A stretch of DNA of 47,276 nucleotides from a virus. This document shows, in pieces, positions 16,700 through 25,230 of the stretch. Both the position numbers and the translations under genes were made by a program. Within the stretch, counting starts at the first letter, position 1; each line of letters begins with the position of its first letter. The notes below the pieces were generated by a model that saw only the letters and a list, made by a program, of their open reading frames with translations, had not been told where the DNA came from and searched no databases. Location of the stretch: positions 1 to 47,276 of the IMG/VR virus record IMGVR_UViG_3300027973_000079. One strand, 5' to 3'.

Positions 16700-16933
16700 A
16701 TGAAAGTAGGCGATAAAGTAATGTCCTTCGATTTCAACGGAATCGATAGCTGCTACATGGTTGGCGAAGTTGTCGGAATCCAGAGAGATGGTCTCTTCCG
16801 TGCGAAATTCATCAAGCGGATTTGGGAACATGAAGAGGATACGAAATTCAAAACCGACTACTTCACCGCTCCCATGCAGGGACAAATGTTTGGTGACAAC
16901 AAAACTTTTCCTCGCGTTGTAGTTGTCGGCTAA
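16700..16933 (+). CDS. Small early protein, beta-barrel-like, unknown function
   Basis: The ATG at 16700 follows TTGAGG; an earlier TTG at 16694 is less likely. The 77-residue protein begins MKVGDKVMSFDFNGID and has GEVVGIQRDGLFRAKF, the strand-turn-strand pattern of small SH3- or KOW-like barrels. Phage proteins starting VGDKV are often of this type, but no function is known. One base separates it from the next gene. Confidence 0.65.
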   Translation: MKVGDKVMSFDFNGIDSCYMVGEVVGIQRDGLFRAKFIKRIWEHEEDTKFKTDYFTAPMQGQMFGDNKTFPRVVVVG

Positions 16934-16934
16934 A

Positions 16935-17168
16935 ATGATGAAAACCACCAAAGCCACGATTGTTGTCCATCATCATGACAATACAAATTTCTTTAAGATG
17001 AAATTGCCAACGTGGCGGTGGGGTTGTTGTGAAATTGTGCGGGAAGTGACTTTCGAAACCTGTCTGCATGGAATTTACGCAGAAGGTGAATTGGGATTCA
17101 TCATGGCCTACGGTAAGAAGGTTCCCGTCTACCGCGTCGAGGGCGATGACCACTTCGAAATTCTGTAG
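16935..17168 (+). CDS. Small early protein, unknown function
   Basis: This 77-residue protein starts at 16935 (a second ATG follows at 16938). It has HHHDNTNFFKMKLP near the start and a C-terminus GKKVPVYRVEGDDHFEIL. No family is recognised. It is cotranscribed with the two or three small genes before it, and its stop codon forms the left end of the next promoter repeat. Confidence 0.6.
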   Translation: MMKTTKATIVVHHHDNTNFFKMKLPTWRWGCCEIVREVTFETCLHGIYAEGELGFIMAYGKKVPVYRVEGDDHFEIL

Positions 17169-17232
17169 AAAAGCCTTGACAGCAGACCAGAACCAGCGTA
17201 GAATGGATCTTGTGGTGAGAGAAAAACAGCGG
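17167..17232 (+). repeat. Early promoter/leader repeat, copy 3
   Basis: AGAAAAGCCTTGAC (17167-17180) equals 458-471 apart from the numbering offset, and the leader 17206-17220 is identical to 496-510. The spacer is one base longer than in copies 1 and 2 and resembles that of the promoter at 3375. Confidence 0.78.
17176..17204 (+). promoter_or_regulatory. Sigma70-type early promoter
   Basis: TTGACA (17176-17181), a 17-base spacer and TAGAAT (17199-17204), 37 bases before the ATG at 17242. Confidence 0.8.
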
Positions 17233-17241
17233 AGTCCAGAG

Positions 17242-17427
17242 ATGATTACTTGTACAGATGTTGCTGATGCGTTTGATTGTGGTTGGTCGCCAGAAGCCGT
17301 TGCTGCGGTTTTCAAGTTAAACCTTGCTGATGTGTTGTCATTCTACAATGATTACATTGAGGCCTATGAAACAGCCGTTCTTGGTGATCCAGAAATTCGG
17401 CGCGGTTTTGATAATTTTCGGGAGTGA
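17242..17427 (+). CDS. Small early protein, unknown function
   Basis: The ATG at 17242 is chosen because the promoter and leader lie just before it (ribosome-binding site GCGGAG); the longer frame from 17068 runs through the preceding gene. The 61-residue acidic protein (ADAFDCGWSPEAVAAVF, then ADVLSFYNDYIEAYE) has a helix-turn-helix-like feel at 10-35 but no clear family. Confidence 0.65.
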   Translation: MITCTDVADAFDCGWSPEAVAAVFKLNLADVLSFYNDYIEAYETAVLGDPEIRRGFDNFRE

Positions 17428-17432
17428 TTGGA

Positions 17433-17648
17433 ATGTTAGTGAAAACTGAAATGGAGATGTTGATTGACGTTATTGTCAAACGTGAAAAGTCAAAGGGTCT
17501 TTCAGATACCGATGCGCGAATTTTTGCTCTTGGTTATCTAGGATCCTACGTTCAGCGCAATCTTATTAATCAAGTTCCAAAAGCGCGGCGCAAGTTGTTG
17601 CGAGCCGATATCCTTGAGCGTATTTCCATTATTGCTGGAGACATTTGA
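17433..17648 (+). CDS. Small early protein, unknown function
   Basis: A 71-residue helical protein, start at 17433 after GGGAG; a GTG at 17424 overlapping the previous stop is an alternative. Segments LIDVIVKREKSKGLSDTDA and ADILERISIIAGDI are seen; no family recognised. It is followed by the next start after one base. Confidence 0.6.
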   Translation: MLVKTEMEMLIDVIVKREKSKGLSDTDARIFALGYLGSYVQRNLINQVPKARRKLLRADILERISIIAGDI

Positions 17649-17649
17649 A

Positions 17650-18030
17650 ATGGCTTACATGAACCAAGAAAAGAAAGCAAAGATTGCTGCCAAATTGAAG
17701 CCTGTTCTAAAAAAGTATGGCATCAAAGGTTCGTTGTCGGTGCACAATCATTCCTCGATTTGCTTGACTGTTAAGTCTGGAACGATTGATTTTTTCGAAG
17801 ACTATGGTGATCGCGAAGATGCCACAAAGTTTGGTATTCAAGTGAATCCTTATTGGTATCACGAACATTTTGCTGGTAAGTCTAAAGAGTTTTTGAAAGA
17901 AGCATTCGCTGCTTTGTATGGTGCTGATTACTATAACAATAGTGATGCACAGATCGATTACTTTGATACCGCATATTATGTCAGTCTTAATATCGGCAAA
18001 TGGAATGCACCATATCAATTGGTTGCTTAA
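17650..18030 (+). CDS. LPD29-like protein (plasmid/phage-associated domain)
   Basis: The ATG at 17650 gives 126 residues. The start (MNQEKKAKIAAKLKPVLKK, then YGIKGSLSVHNHSSICLTV), VNPYWYHEHFAGKSKEFL and the end DYFDTAYYVSLNIGKWN fit the 'large polyvalent protein-associated domain 29' family known from conjugative plasmids and phages of proteobacteria, notably Burkholderiales. The role of that domain is not known; its spread among mobile elements suggests anti-host or DNA-transfer functions. It lies within the small early gene cassette. Confidence 0.7.
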   Translation: MAYMNQEKKAKIAAKLKPVLKKYGIKGSLSVHNHSSICLTVKSGTIDFFEDYGDREDATKFGIQVNPYWYHEHFAGKSKEFLKEAFAALYGADYYNNSDAQIDYFDTAYYVSLNIGKWNAPYQLVA

Positions 18031-18044
18031 TTTAAAGGAGTTAT

Positions 18045-18302
18045 ATGAAATTCGAAGAAATGTCAGAATACGATCAAGACAATTTAGATTTTCTTTTGTT
18101 TGCAAGTGATGAAGGATTGCAACAATGGCATGCTGAAATGGATGAAGATGACATTTCATATGCCATGGAGTTGCTTGAAACCGCAAAGTGGTATATCATA
18201 TCCAAACAAGTAGAACTTGGAATTCTAAACGTCACAAGTTTTTCTGCAGCAGATGCAGCCCTTAGTAAATACATGCTTTCACAAAATGGAGATACACAAT
18301 GA
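18045..18302 (+). CDS. Small acidic protein, unknown function
   Basis: Start at 18045 after AAAGGAG. The 85-residue protein is strongly acidic in its first half (FEEMSEYDQDNLDFLLF, EMDEDDISYAMELL) and mostly helical. No family recognised. It overlaps the next gene by four bases (ATGA). Confidence 0.65.
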   Translation: MKFEEMSEYDQDNLDFLLFASDEGLQQWHAEMDEDDISYAMELLETAKWYIISKQVELGILNVTSFSAADAALSKYMLSQNGDTQ

Positions 18303-18496
18303 ATATTAACGTTAATCTAGAAGTTACAGAAGATTCTGTTAAAGATTTGACAGTCGCATATTTGCTTCATCTATTCGAAGTGAACAAAGATCTGCCCATC
18401 GATAATAGTTTGCAATTGCAAGCGTCAATCAAAACTATTTTGGAATATATTATGGATCCAGAAGATTATGAAGGTGTTCTTGCGGATCTACAATGA
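18299..18496 (+). CDS. Small protein, unknown function
   Basis: A 65-residue acidic, helical protein coupled by four-base overlaps to both neighbours. It begins MNINVNLEVTEDSVKD and has LQASIKTILEYIMDPEDYE. No family recognised. Confidence 0.65.
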   Translation: MNINVNLEVTEDSVKDLTVAYLLHLFEVNKDLPIDNSLQLQASIKTILEYIMDPEDYEGVLADLQ

Positions 18497-18828
18497 TAGT
18501 CTATACACATCAGAAGTCCAAGCGGCGCAAGCCCAATGCAAAGCAGAGAGAACTTGAATCAGATTGGAATAAACTGCTCGACAAGTATAGTCCAAAAAAG
18601 ATTATAGTCAAAGCAGAATCCAAACAATACGAAGTTGCTCCTTTGCCGCATAGAGAAATACATAACGCAAAGAGTTATGATTCTGGTGTTGGTGCTGCGA
18701 CAAAGCCAATTCATGGAAAAGTCTATACTGGCGATAAAATGATTGGCATTGGTACATTGCATAAGTCAAATGCAGTTCCAATCTTTACAGACGAGGAAGC
18801 AAAAGACCAAGCATCAATGCGCCGATAA
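18493..18828 (+). CDS. Conserved phage hypothetical protein
   Basis: A 111-residue protein with a basic N-terminus (HQKSKRRKPNAKQREL) and a conserved tail: KSYDSGVGAATKPIHGK, then GDKMIGIGTLHKSNAVPIF and EEAKDQASMRR at the very end. That tail is shared by hypothetical proteins of many tailed phages. Function unknown. It is the last gene of the small-gene cassette; a terminator follows. Confidence 0.75.
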   Translation: MIVYTHQKSKRRKPNAKQRELESDWNKLLDKYSPKKIIVKAESKQYEVAPLPHREIHNAKSYDSGVGAATKPIHGKVYTGDKMIGIGTLHKSNAVPIFTDEEAKDQASMRR

Positions 18829-18843
18829 CTTTAAATCCCGAGA

Positions 18844-18851
18844 CATAAATA
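18844..18851 (+). promoter_or_regulatory. T4-type late promoter candidate (one mismatch)
   Basis: CATAAATA, one base off the TATAAATA consensus, 47 bases before the first gene of the presumed late region. The terminator begins at its last base, so use as a promoter is uncertain. Confidence 0.3.
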
Positions 18852-18879
18852 AGCCTGTAATCAAATACAGGCTTTTTTT
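18851..18879 (+). terminator. Rho-independent terminator ending the early cassette
   Basis: A 9-bp perfect stem AAGCCTGTA (18851-18859) with TACAGGCTT (18866-18874), followed by a run of T. It separates the early small genes from the late region. Confidence 0.9.
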
Positions 18880-18897
18880 ATTGGACGGAATAAAGAC

Positions 18898-19920
18898 ATG
18901 GCACACTTAGCATCCAAAGCAACCGACGGAAGACTATCTTTCACAAAGTACGTTACTGACAATAAAAGATATACAGAAATTGATTATGAAATTGAGAAAG
19001 GCTTAATTGGAAACTTATATAAACCAGCTAAAACTGGTCTTGACATAGTGAAACAATTAAAAGCAGAAACAAAGTTTAAGATTATAGACACAAAATTATA
19101 TGAAATTTCTGGATTGAAACTTGCTAAGGTTAAAATTGGTGCGGTCGAAGGAATGATCGAAATCAACAAAATTAGAAAACCAACGAATGCTAATAGCACA
19201 CAATACGAAGATGAAGTTGTCGAAGCAATCAATAATTACATTTTAGAATGTGGCGGTAAAGTTGACATAAAATTAAAAGGCGACAGCACAATATACAAAG
19301 ATATTGCGTATGCAATTAAAGTTGACAAAACTCTAAAACGTCTAGGCGGAGTAAGAGGAGATCCTAAAGCAGACATTATTCTATGTAAAGACATAAAAAC
19401 ACCTCTAGTTAAAGGATCGATATACTTGTCACATAAAAAAGCTGGTGGAGCTGAAGCGTTTCAGCAATATGGTGGATTATCAGAACTTGCTGGAGAAGAA
19501 ATTTATAATCATCCCCTAGTTCAAAAATTTTTAGGTAATGTTGTTAATATTCTTGGCGATAAAGATCAATTACCATCACCAGTTATGGGCACATTTAAAG
19601 ATGTTAGATTGTCAAATCTATCAATTTATGGTCCAGAATTCGGTAAAGCATTTTCACTACAACATGTTCAAGCAATTGGTCAAGGTCATGCAAAATTTAC
19701 TGTTAGTGGTAAAAATTCAGAATTGACATTTGATGGTGGAATGGGATTATCTGGAAATTTAAGTCACTTTACTGGAAACTTTTTACCAGTGTTTGGTGCA
19801 ACATTTAGAGCGGGTCGAGGATTTGAATATAAAAACAAAAGATATAATGGTGTAAGATTAGGTATCTATCCACAAAAACTAATGGCGACAAGAACGGGTT
19901 TAATTAAAATCGAACTTTAA
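18898..19920 (+). CDS. Putative restriction-endonuclease-fold protein of the late region
   Basis: A 340-residue basic protein. The middle shows YEDEVVEAINNYI (102-114), then GDPKADIIL (153-161) and, after a short loop, GSIYLSHKKAGGAEAFQQYGG. Acidic helix residue, D in a strand, and (S)xK followed by G-rich QYGG are a pattern I associate with PD-(D/E)XK-like phage proteins, where a variant S-x-K replaces ExK. Role unknown; a nuclease or a DNA-end-binding virion protein would fit. It is followed by a gene with ligase motifs. The fold call is tentative. Confidence 0.45.
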   Translation: MAHLASKATDGRLSFTKYVTDNKRYTEIDYEIEKGLIGNLYKPAKTGLDIVKQLKAETKFKIIDTKLYEISGLKLAKVKIGAVEGMIEINKIRKPTNANSTQYEDEVVEAINNYILECGGKVDIKLKGDSTIYKDIAYAIKVDKTLKRLGGVRGDPKADIILCKDIKTPLVKGSIYLSHKKAGGAEAFQQYGGLSELAGEEIYNHPLVQKFLGNVVNILGDKDQLPSPVMGTFKDVRLSNLSIYGPEFGKAFSLQHVQAIGQGHAKFTVSGKNSELTFDGGMGLSGNLSHFTGNFLPVFGATFRAGRGFEYKNKRYNGVRLGIYPQKLMATRTGLIKIEL

Positions 19921-19926
19921 TAATAT

Positions 19927-19934
19927 TATAAATA
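19927..19934 (+). promoter_or_regulatory. T4-type late promoter candidate
   Basis: Exact TATAAATA in a 74-base intergenic gap, 61 bases before the ligase-fold gene. This is the best placed late promoter candidate of the window. Confidence 0.6.
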
Positions 19935-19994
19935 AAGCATAACGCAGTTAGACTAAGGTAAACCTGCAACAGATAAGGCTAAGGCAACCTCTAT

Positions 19995-20984
19995 ATGTAC
20001 TTGAAAGAATTTAAAAGCAAAATTTGGCTTCAAAAAGCAGGACTATTGAAAGAAGATAGATCGGAAACAATTACCGAATCTATTCGCCAAGGCTTACCTC
20101 ACATTACAACAATGGACCATGAGCAATTTCAAAATCTGACTCATGACAATAAAGTCCACATTCACACTACAACAGAAAAAACAGATGGTCAATCAATGAT
20201 GATTGGCTATGATGGTCAAGGATTTTATACACAATCAACTGGTTCTGGAAATGACAAAATGCGTCACCCAGAAGATTATTCAAATAGAGTTAAAAAGAGA
20301 GCTGAAGTAACTGGAAAAGAACCAGATTATACAGCAGCAAAAGCATTTGCACACATTCATAGAACATTGCAGTCAAATCATAAACTAGTAAAATATCTAA
20401 ATGATTTGCATAAAAAAACTGGCGAAGAAGTTAAAGTAAGAGGTGAATCATTTTATAAGCCATGGGGAAAGCCAAGTGAACATGAAGGCGAAATTAAATT
20501 CGTTGGAACATCTTATGCTACCCATCACATGGGTAAAGTTGGTAAATTCGTAATTCATTCTAAATTACCAGAGAATAAAAATCTTGATATTGAATATTTT
20601 AAAAAGAATTTATCAGACGCAAACATTAATTTCGATGACGATAAAGTAGATCACACTAAAGGACATGTTGATGTAAGCCATGAAAGAAAAGAATTCGATA
20701 AATTGAATCACGAATTAATCAAAGCTAGAACAACAAAAACAAATAAAGAAGAAAAAGCACTTGAACTTGCTAAGTTTGATGTTATCAAAAAGAAAGTGTC
20801 GGATAAAGTAGATTCGCATGTAAAAGGATTGAATATTAAACCAAAATGGGGATCAGGAACCGAAGGCGCTGTTATTCATCCTTCAGAAATGAATCCCCAC
20901 GCTCCAAGATTTAAAGTGACAAGTGACACATTTAGAGAATATAGAGCGTCAGATGCTGCTAAAAATTTAAAAAAGAGAGATTAA
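19995..20984 (+). CDS. ATP-dependent ligase-fold nucleotidyltransferase, possible virion component
   Basis: The 329-residue protein shows the motif order of covalent nucleotidyltransferases (DNA/RNA ligases): motif I TEKTDG with K62-T-D-G65, motif III VRGESF (148-153), motif IV TEGAVIHP (289-296) and motif V FKVTS (306-310). An ATP-dependent polynucleotide ligase activity is inferred. A T4 gp21-type cleavage site candidate ITE-S (26-29) lies near the N-terminus, and a late promoter candidate precedes the gene, so it may be packaged. It starts after a weak ribosome-binding site and lies one base before the giant protein gene. Confidence 0.7.
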   Translation: MYLKEFKSKIWLQKAGLLKEDRSETITESIRQGLPHITTMDHEQFQNLTHDNKVHIHTTTEKTDGQSMMIGYDGQGFYTQSTGSGNDKMRHPEDYSNRVKKRAEVTGKEPDYTAAKAFAHIHRTLQSNHKLVKYLNDLHKKTGEEVKVRGESFYKPWGKPSEHEGEIKFVGTSYATHHMGKVGKFVIHSKLPENKNLDIEYFKKNLSDANINFDDDKVDHTKGHVDVSHERKEFDKLNHELIKARTTKTNKEEKALELAKFDVIKKKVSDKVDSHVKGLNIKPKWGSGTEGAVIHPSEMNPHAPRFKVTSDTFREYRASDAAKNLKKRD

Positions 20985-20985
20985 A

Positions 20986-23900
20986 ATGTTGTCTTTTAAA
21001 GAAATATTAGATGAAGGTGGCAATGTCAAATTAAAGACTGGTGAGACTGCTGTTCCAATTAAAATCACTCCAGAAAATAGAGCACAAGTTCAAAAAGATA
21101 CATATGATATGCTTCATGCAATGCATCAATCATTTAATAAAGCATATGGTGCAGATCTATTTGGTAAAGACGCAAAAGCATTAGCAACTGGAACAACATA
21201 TTCTGGTTCGACTAAAAGTCTAATGAACAAAGGTATTTCTGATGTTGAGTTTACTACACATAAAAAAGAAGCTGGCGACATTGATGTAAAGATTCCACAA
21301 GAACATATGCCAACAATAGCACAGCATTTAACTCCTGGGCAAAAGTTTGGAAAATACACATACGTTGGAATGAAGAGTGGTGGCGCAGAGCATCATGCGA
21401 TTATGCGCCATGATAGTGGAGAACATCATCAGCTAGATTTTGAGAAGTCTGCATATAGTGACCATGAGCCTTCAGAGTTTGATCAGTTTGCACATTCAGC
21501 CGATTGGAGTGATACAAAACTTGGTATCAAAGGCGTACATCATAAGCAACTATTAAATGCTGTTGGAACAGATCAACACAAATTTTCAATTCTATATGGT
21601 ATTGGATCAAGAACAAATAAAGACGCTGCTTGGGAAAATAGCATTGAAAAAATGACAAAAACATTGTTTGGATCAAATGCTGATGCTAAACAATTACATT
21701 CTTTTCAAGGCATTGTACAACTAATTAAAAAACACATACCTAAGTCACATCATCAAGCAATTTATGATAAGTTTAAGGGTGATGTAACTAAAACAAATAA
21801 ACATATCAATAACAAGCCAGCATTAGAACTTTTGAGAAAGCAGCTTGGAGTGAAAGATACTGTTGCTGAAGACGCATTAAACGAATTTGATCATAAAAAA
21901 CATGTTGATTTGATTCGCGCCCATATGCACAAATTGGGTTATGATCAACTTGGCGATGGAACAGATGCACAAGTGTTTGCTAAAAAGACAGGACCAGTTA
22001 TTAAAATACTAGTACCAGAATCTGGTGACATTAAAACTGCTGACAATACTTTTCTAGCATTTTATGATTATTGTCAAAAGAATAAAAGCAATCCACATCT
22101 ACCAAAATTTGTAGAAGTTCAGGGACAGCATCATGCAACATTTGAAATGGATGGTGAACAGTTTCGACAAATAGCAATGGAACGATTGCAAGAACTAGAT
22201 CCAGATTATGATGATATGATTTTAGATATGGTGGATGATGCTGAACAGAATAAGCCACTAAATCAGGAATATAAAAAATATGCAAAGTTTTATGAAACGA
22301 TGAAATCGATTATATCGACTGGTCGTAAATTAGATTTTAGTATTGATATTATGGATTTTAATAATAGCAATGTAATGCAAAGAGGTAAAACATTAGTGAT
22401 CATGGATCCATGGGTTACTACTAGTTTAGCAAAAGAAAGTTTTAATCCTATCTTAGAAAAGAAAGATGATGTACACCACGCTAGTGTTATTCCTTTGACT
22501 GGATTTTCTCCAATATCGCACATGGGACATGCACTTGATCTTGGTGCAGCTCTAAAGAAATTGCCTGGTGCAAAGCACATTGGCGTTTCAAATAAAGCTG
22601 ATCTTTACTCTGGAGAAGAAAGAAAAGATATTCTTTCCAAACAATGGAAGCAATCTAATCTACAAACGCATTTGGTAAAGTCTGGTGGAGAAACTATTGC
22701 TAATGCATATAATGCTTTACCTAAGACTGGCGAAAAGCATTTAAACATTCTAGTCGGACATGATAGAAAAGATTTTGCACAAGGACTAAAGGCATCATTA
22801 GAAGCTGGTAAGATTAAAGAGATGGGAGACAATAGATGGACTTCTATCACTATTCATCATCCAGAAGACTCTGATAGATCACATGGAATGTCTGGAACAG
22901 CAATGAGAACTGCTGCAGAAAAGAATGACTTAGAACAATTTCATAAACATCTAGGACCAATGTTTTCTAGTGCTGAAGCAAAGAAGCACATGGAAAAGTT
23001 TCAGACTGGTCTTTCATCGGGACAAATCAAAGTGAAGAGACCAGGCAATAATCCAAAGAAAGCAGTAAAAGAAGACTTAGATGAAGCAAAGATCAAACTA
23101 ACTGCTGCACAAAAAATACAGAGAGCAATTGAAAGAGAACGAGAGAAAAACAAGCCATATGCCGCAGCACAAGACAGAGAGAGGAGATTAACTGCAATGA
23201 TTAATTCTCACGATCAAAAGAAAAAAGAAGACGAGAAAAACGAATCTGTTTTGGGCTATTCGCAAAGACTTGCAAGAGGTCAAAGATTTAAGAGAATGCA
23301 GAAGCGTTTGCTCAGAACAAGAGTTGCTCAAGCGAAACGATTTGCTGATCCTAAACGTCTAAAAGGTCGTGCAGTTAAAGATGCATACAAATTGTTTAGG
23401 GCTAGAATTACTGGCGGCAAGAATTATGCATCATTAAGCACAGGCGAAAAGATTAGCGTAGACACAAGACTACAAAAGATGTTGCCTGGAATTAAAAAAC
23501 TTGCAGCAAGACTAGTTGGTGCTGAAAGACAAAAAGAAATGCAAAGAAAACAAAAAGCAATGATGAGAAGAGAAAGCACAATAGATGAATTGTTTTCTCA
23601 GACTTTTAATTTGAATGAAGTTGCTCAAGATTCAGATATTAAAAATAAAGAAGGCACTCAGCCTAAAAAATATTATGCTGGACTAGATAAAAATACAAAA
23701 GAATTACGATCAGCTCATTTTGAAAAGAATGGACCAAAGTCGGATTCAGATAAGTCTGGTTATGAAGATGCACCAGGAGATAAAGAAGCGAGAGAAAAAG
23801 GAATGCCTCAATCCAAACACACACTTAAATTTAAAAAGATGTATGGCGAATCTATGGATAGAAAAGAATCATCAAGACTAGACCAATTAGTTCGTATGGG

Positions 23901-25215
23901 ATTAGCTGACACAAAGATGTTATCTGTTCTCAAGCGTTCAATGGAGAAACTAAAATCTGGCGATCAATTAAGCACACAAGAAAAGTCTGCAACAAATGAT
24001 TTGCTATCTACACTTCTAGATATGGTTCTATCTTCTGATAGTCTATTTGGAATGACAAGAAAGCAATTGCAAAAAGAATCTGTTGATGATAAATTTAAAA
24101 AATACTTTAAAGAGTCTATGGATGATTATGAAGATGAATACGAAGACTCTCCAGAAATGGATGGAGTCGAAATGGCTCAAATCGAATTAGCAAACATGAT
24201 TGAAGATGCAAACGATTTATTAGATATGCTTGATGAAATGGACGAAGAACCAGATCAGTGGGTTCTTTCAAAGATTACAAAGGCTGCTGATTACATTGCA
24301 ACTGCATCAGACTATTTACAATTTGAAGATGGTTTCAATCCAAATGAAGTTGATGATGAAGATGACGATGGAGAATACTCTGGAGAAATCGATGATTCGG
24401 TTCTTGACCAATACACAATGGATGCACCAGCAAGTGATTATGGTTCAGCATATGAAGAATTTAGACCAATCATTGAAGAAATTGAGGGACTTCAAAAGAA
24501 AGCTGAAAAGTCTGGCATTTCATATAGCATATTGAAACAAGTATACAATCGTGGTATGGCTGCATGGCAGGGCGGACATCGTCCAGGAACTACACCACAG
24601 CAATGGGCATTTGCTAGAGTTAATTCATTCATTACAAAAGGTCAAGGTACCTGGGGTGGAGCGGATAGTGACTTAGCATCTAAAGTAAAAAAGAATGAAG
24701 AATTCTCTAAATTTGCTGAAGCATTAGAATGGGGAACAGATGCACTAAGAATATCTTATGCAAGAGCAACTCCAGGACAAAGCCCAGATATCATTACGGC
24801 TAAATATTCAGCAAATAGTGTAATGAATACATTGAATGATATCACTACACAAAGAAAGAAAAAGATTTTTGATGAAGAAACTTCATGTTGTGGTGATTGT
24901 AAAGATGAGATTGTCGAAACTGTAGATTGGGAAAATATTTTAGTTGAAGCAGATTATCAAGGTAAAACTGTTAAATTAAATGATCCTTTTAGAACACCAG
25001 GCGAAAATAAAAAGTTTGGCGTTTATACTATGGGACCAAATGGTGATGTTGTGATTGTTCGATTTGGTGATCCTAATATGGAAATCAAACGTGACGATCC
25101 AGACCGTAGAGCAAGTTTCAGAGCAAGACATGGATGTGATAATCCTGGACCAAAGTGGAAAGCAAACTACTGGTCGTGCTATCAATGGCGTGCTGGTTCC
25201 AAAGTAGATAGTTAA
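20986..25215 (+). CDS. Giant multidomain protein: nucleotidyltransferase, kinase-like, HxGH transferase and phage modules
   Basis: The 1409 residues split into recognisable parts. Residues 45-260: pol-beta-type nucleotidyltransferase features, GS at 74-75, GDIDV with D98 and D100, LDF with D151. Residues 305-480: kinase-like, GDGTDAQVF, PVIKIL, catalytic-loop-like D457...N462 and D474-P-W. Residues 498-690: HxGH adenylyl/cytidylyltransferase, H512-M-G-H515 and S636-G-T-A-M-R641. Residues 700-860: basic helical module. Residues 888-955: a GTQPKKYYAGL module. Residues 1176-1230: a VYNRGMAAWQGGHRPGTTP module. Residues 1322-1409: a C-terminal module with GDPNMEIKRDDPDRR. LxE-G/A sites at 10, 700 and 1321 resemble prohead-protease cleavage points. 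A packaged polyprotein is inferred; single domains are known from T4-like phages. Confidence 0.8.
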   Translation: MLSFKEILDEGGNVKLKTGETAVPIKITPENRAQVQKDTYDMLHAMHQSFNKAYGADLFGKDAKALATGTTYSGSTKSLMNKGISDVEFTTHKKEAGDIDVKIPQEHMPTIAQHLTPGQKFGKYTYVGMKSGGAEHHAIMRHDSGEHHQLDFEKSAYSDHEPSEFDQFAHSADWSDTKLGIKGVHHKQLLNAVGTDQHKFSILYGIGSRTNKDAAWENSIEKMTKTLFGSNADAKQLHSFQGIVQLIKKHIPKSHHQAIYDKFKGDVTKTNKHINNKPALELLRKQLGVKDTVAEDALNEFDHKKHVDLIRAHMHKLGYDQLGDGTDAQVFAKKTGPVIKILVPESGDIKTADNTFLAFYDYCQKNKSNPHLPKFVEVQGQHHATFEMDGEQFRQIAMERLQELDPDYDDMILDMVDDAEQNKPLNQEYKKYAKFYETMKSIISTGRKLDFSIDIMDFNNSNVMQRGKTLVIMDPWVTTSLAKESFNPILEKKDDVHHASVIPLTGFSPISHMGHALDLGAALKKLPGAKHIGVSNKADLYSGEERKDILSKQWKQSNLQTHLVKSGGETIANAYNALPKTGEKHLNILVGHDRKDFAQGLKASLEAGKIKEMGDNRWTSITIHHPEDSDRSHGMSGTAMRTAAEKNDLEQFHKHLGPMFSSAEAKKHMEKFQTGLSSGQIKVKRPGNNPKKAVKEDLDEAKIKLTAAQKIQRAIEREREKNKPYAAAQDRERRLTAMINSHDQKKKEDEKNESVLGYSQRLARGQRFKRMQKRLLRTRVAQAKRFADPKRLKGRAVKDAYKLFRARITGGKNYASLSTGEKISVDTRLQKMLPGIKKLAARLVGAERQKEMQRKQKAMMRRESTIDELFSQTFNLNEVAQDSDIKNKEGTQPKKYYAGLDKNTKELRSAHFEKNGPKSDSDKSGYEDAPGDKEAREKGMPQSKHTLKFKKMYGESMDRKESSRLDQLVRMGLADTKMLSVLKRSMEKLKSGDQLSTQEKSATNDLLSTLLDMVLSSDSLFGMTRKQLQKESVDDKFKKYFKESMDDYEDEYEDSPEMDGVEMAQIELANMIEDANDLLDMLDEMDEEPDQWVLSKITKAADYIATASDYLQFEDGFNPNEVDDEDDDGEYSGEIDDSVLDQYTMDAPASDYGSAYEEFRPIIEEIEGLQKKAEKSGISYSILKQVYNRGMAAWQGGHRPGTTPQQWAFARVNSFITKGQGTWGGADSDLASKVKKNEEFSKFAEALEWGTDALRISYARATPGQSPDIITAKYSANSVMNTLNDITTQRKKKIFDEETSCCGDCKDEIVETVDWENILVEADYQGKTVKLNDPFRTPGENKKFGVYTMGPNGDVVIVRFGDPNMEIKRDDPDRRASFRARHGCDNPGPKWKANYWSCYQWRAGSKVDS

Positions 25216-25230
25216 TATGAGAGAAATACA

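Noticed and set aside
16343-16957. 204-codon open frame on the minus strand
   Set aside because: It runs antisense through a promoter and three small + strand genes that have their own ribosome-binding sites; the translation shows no family features.
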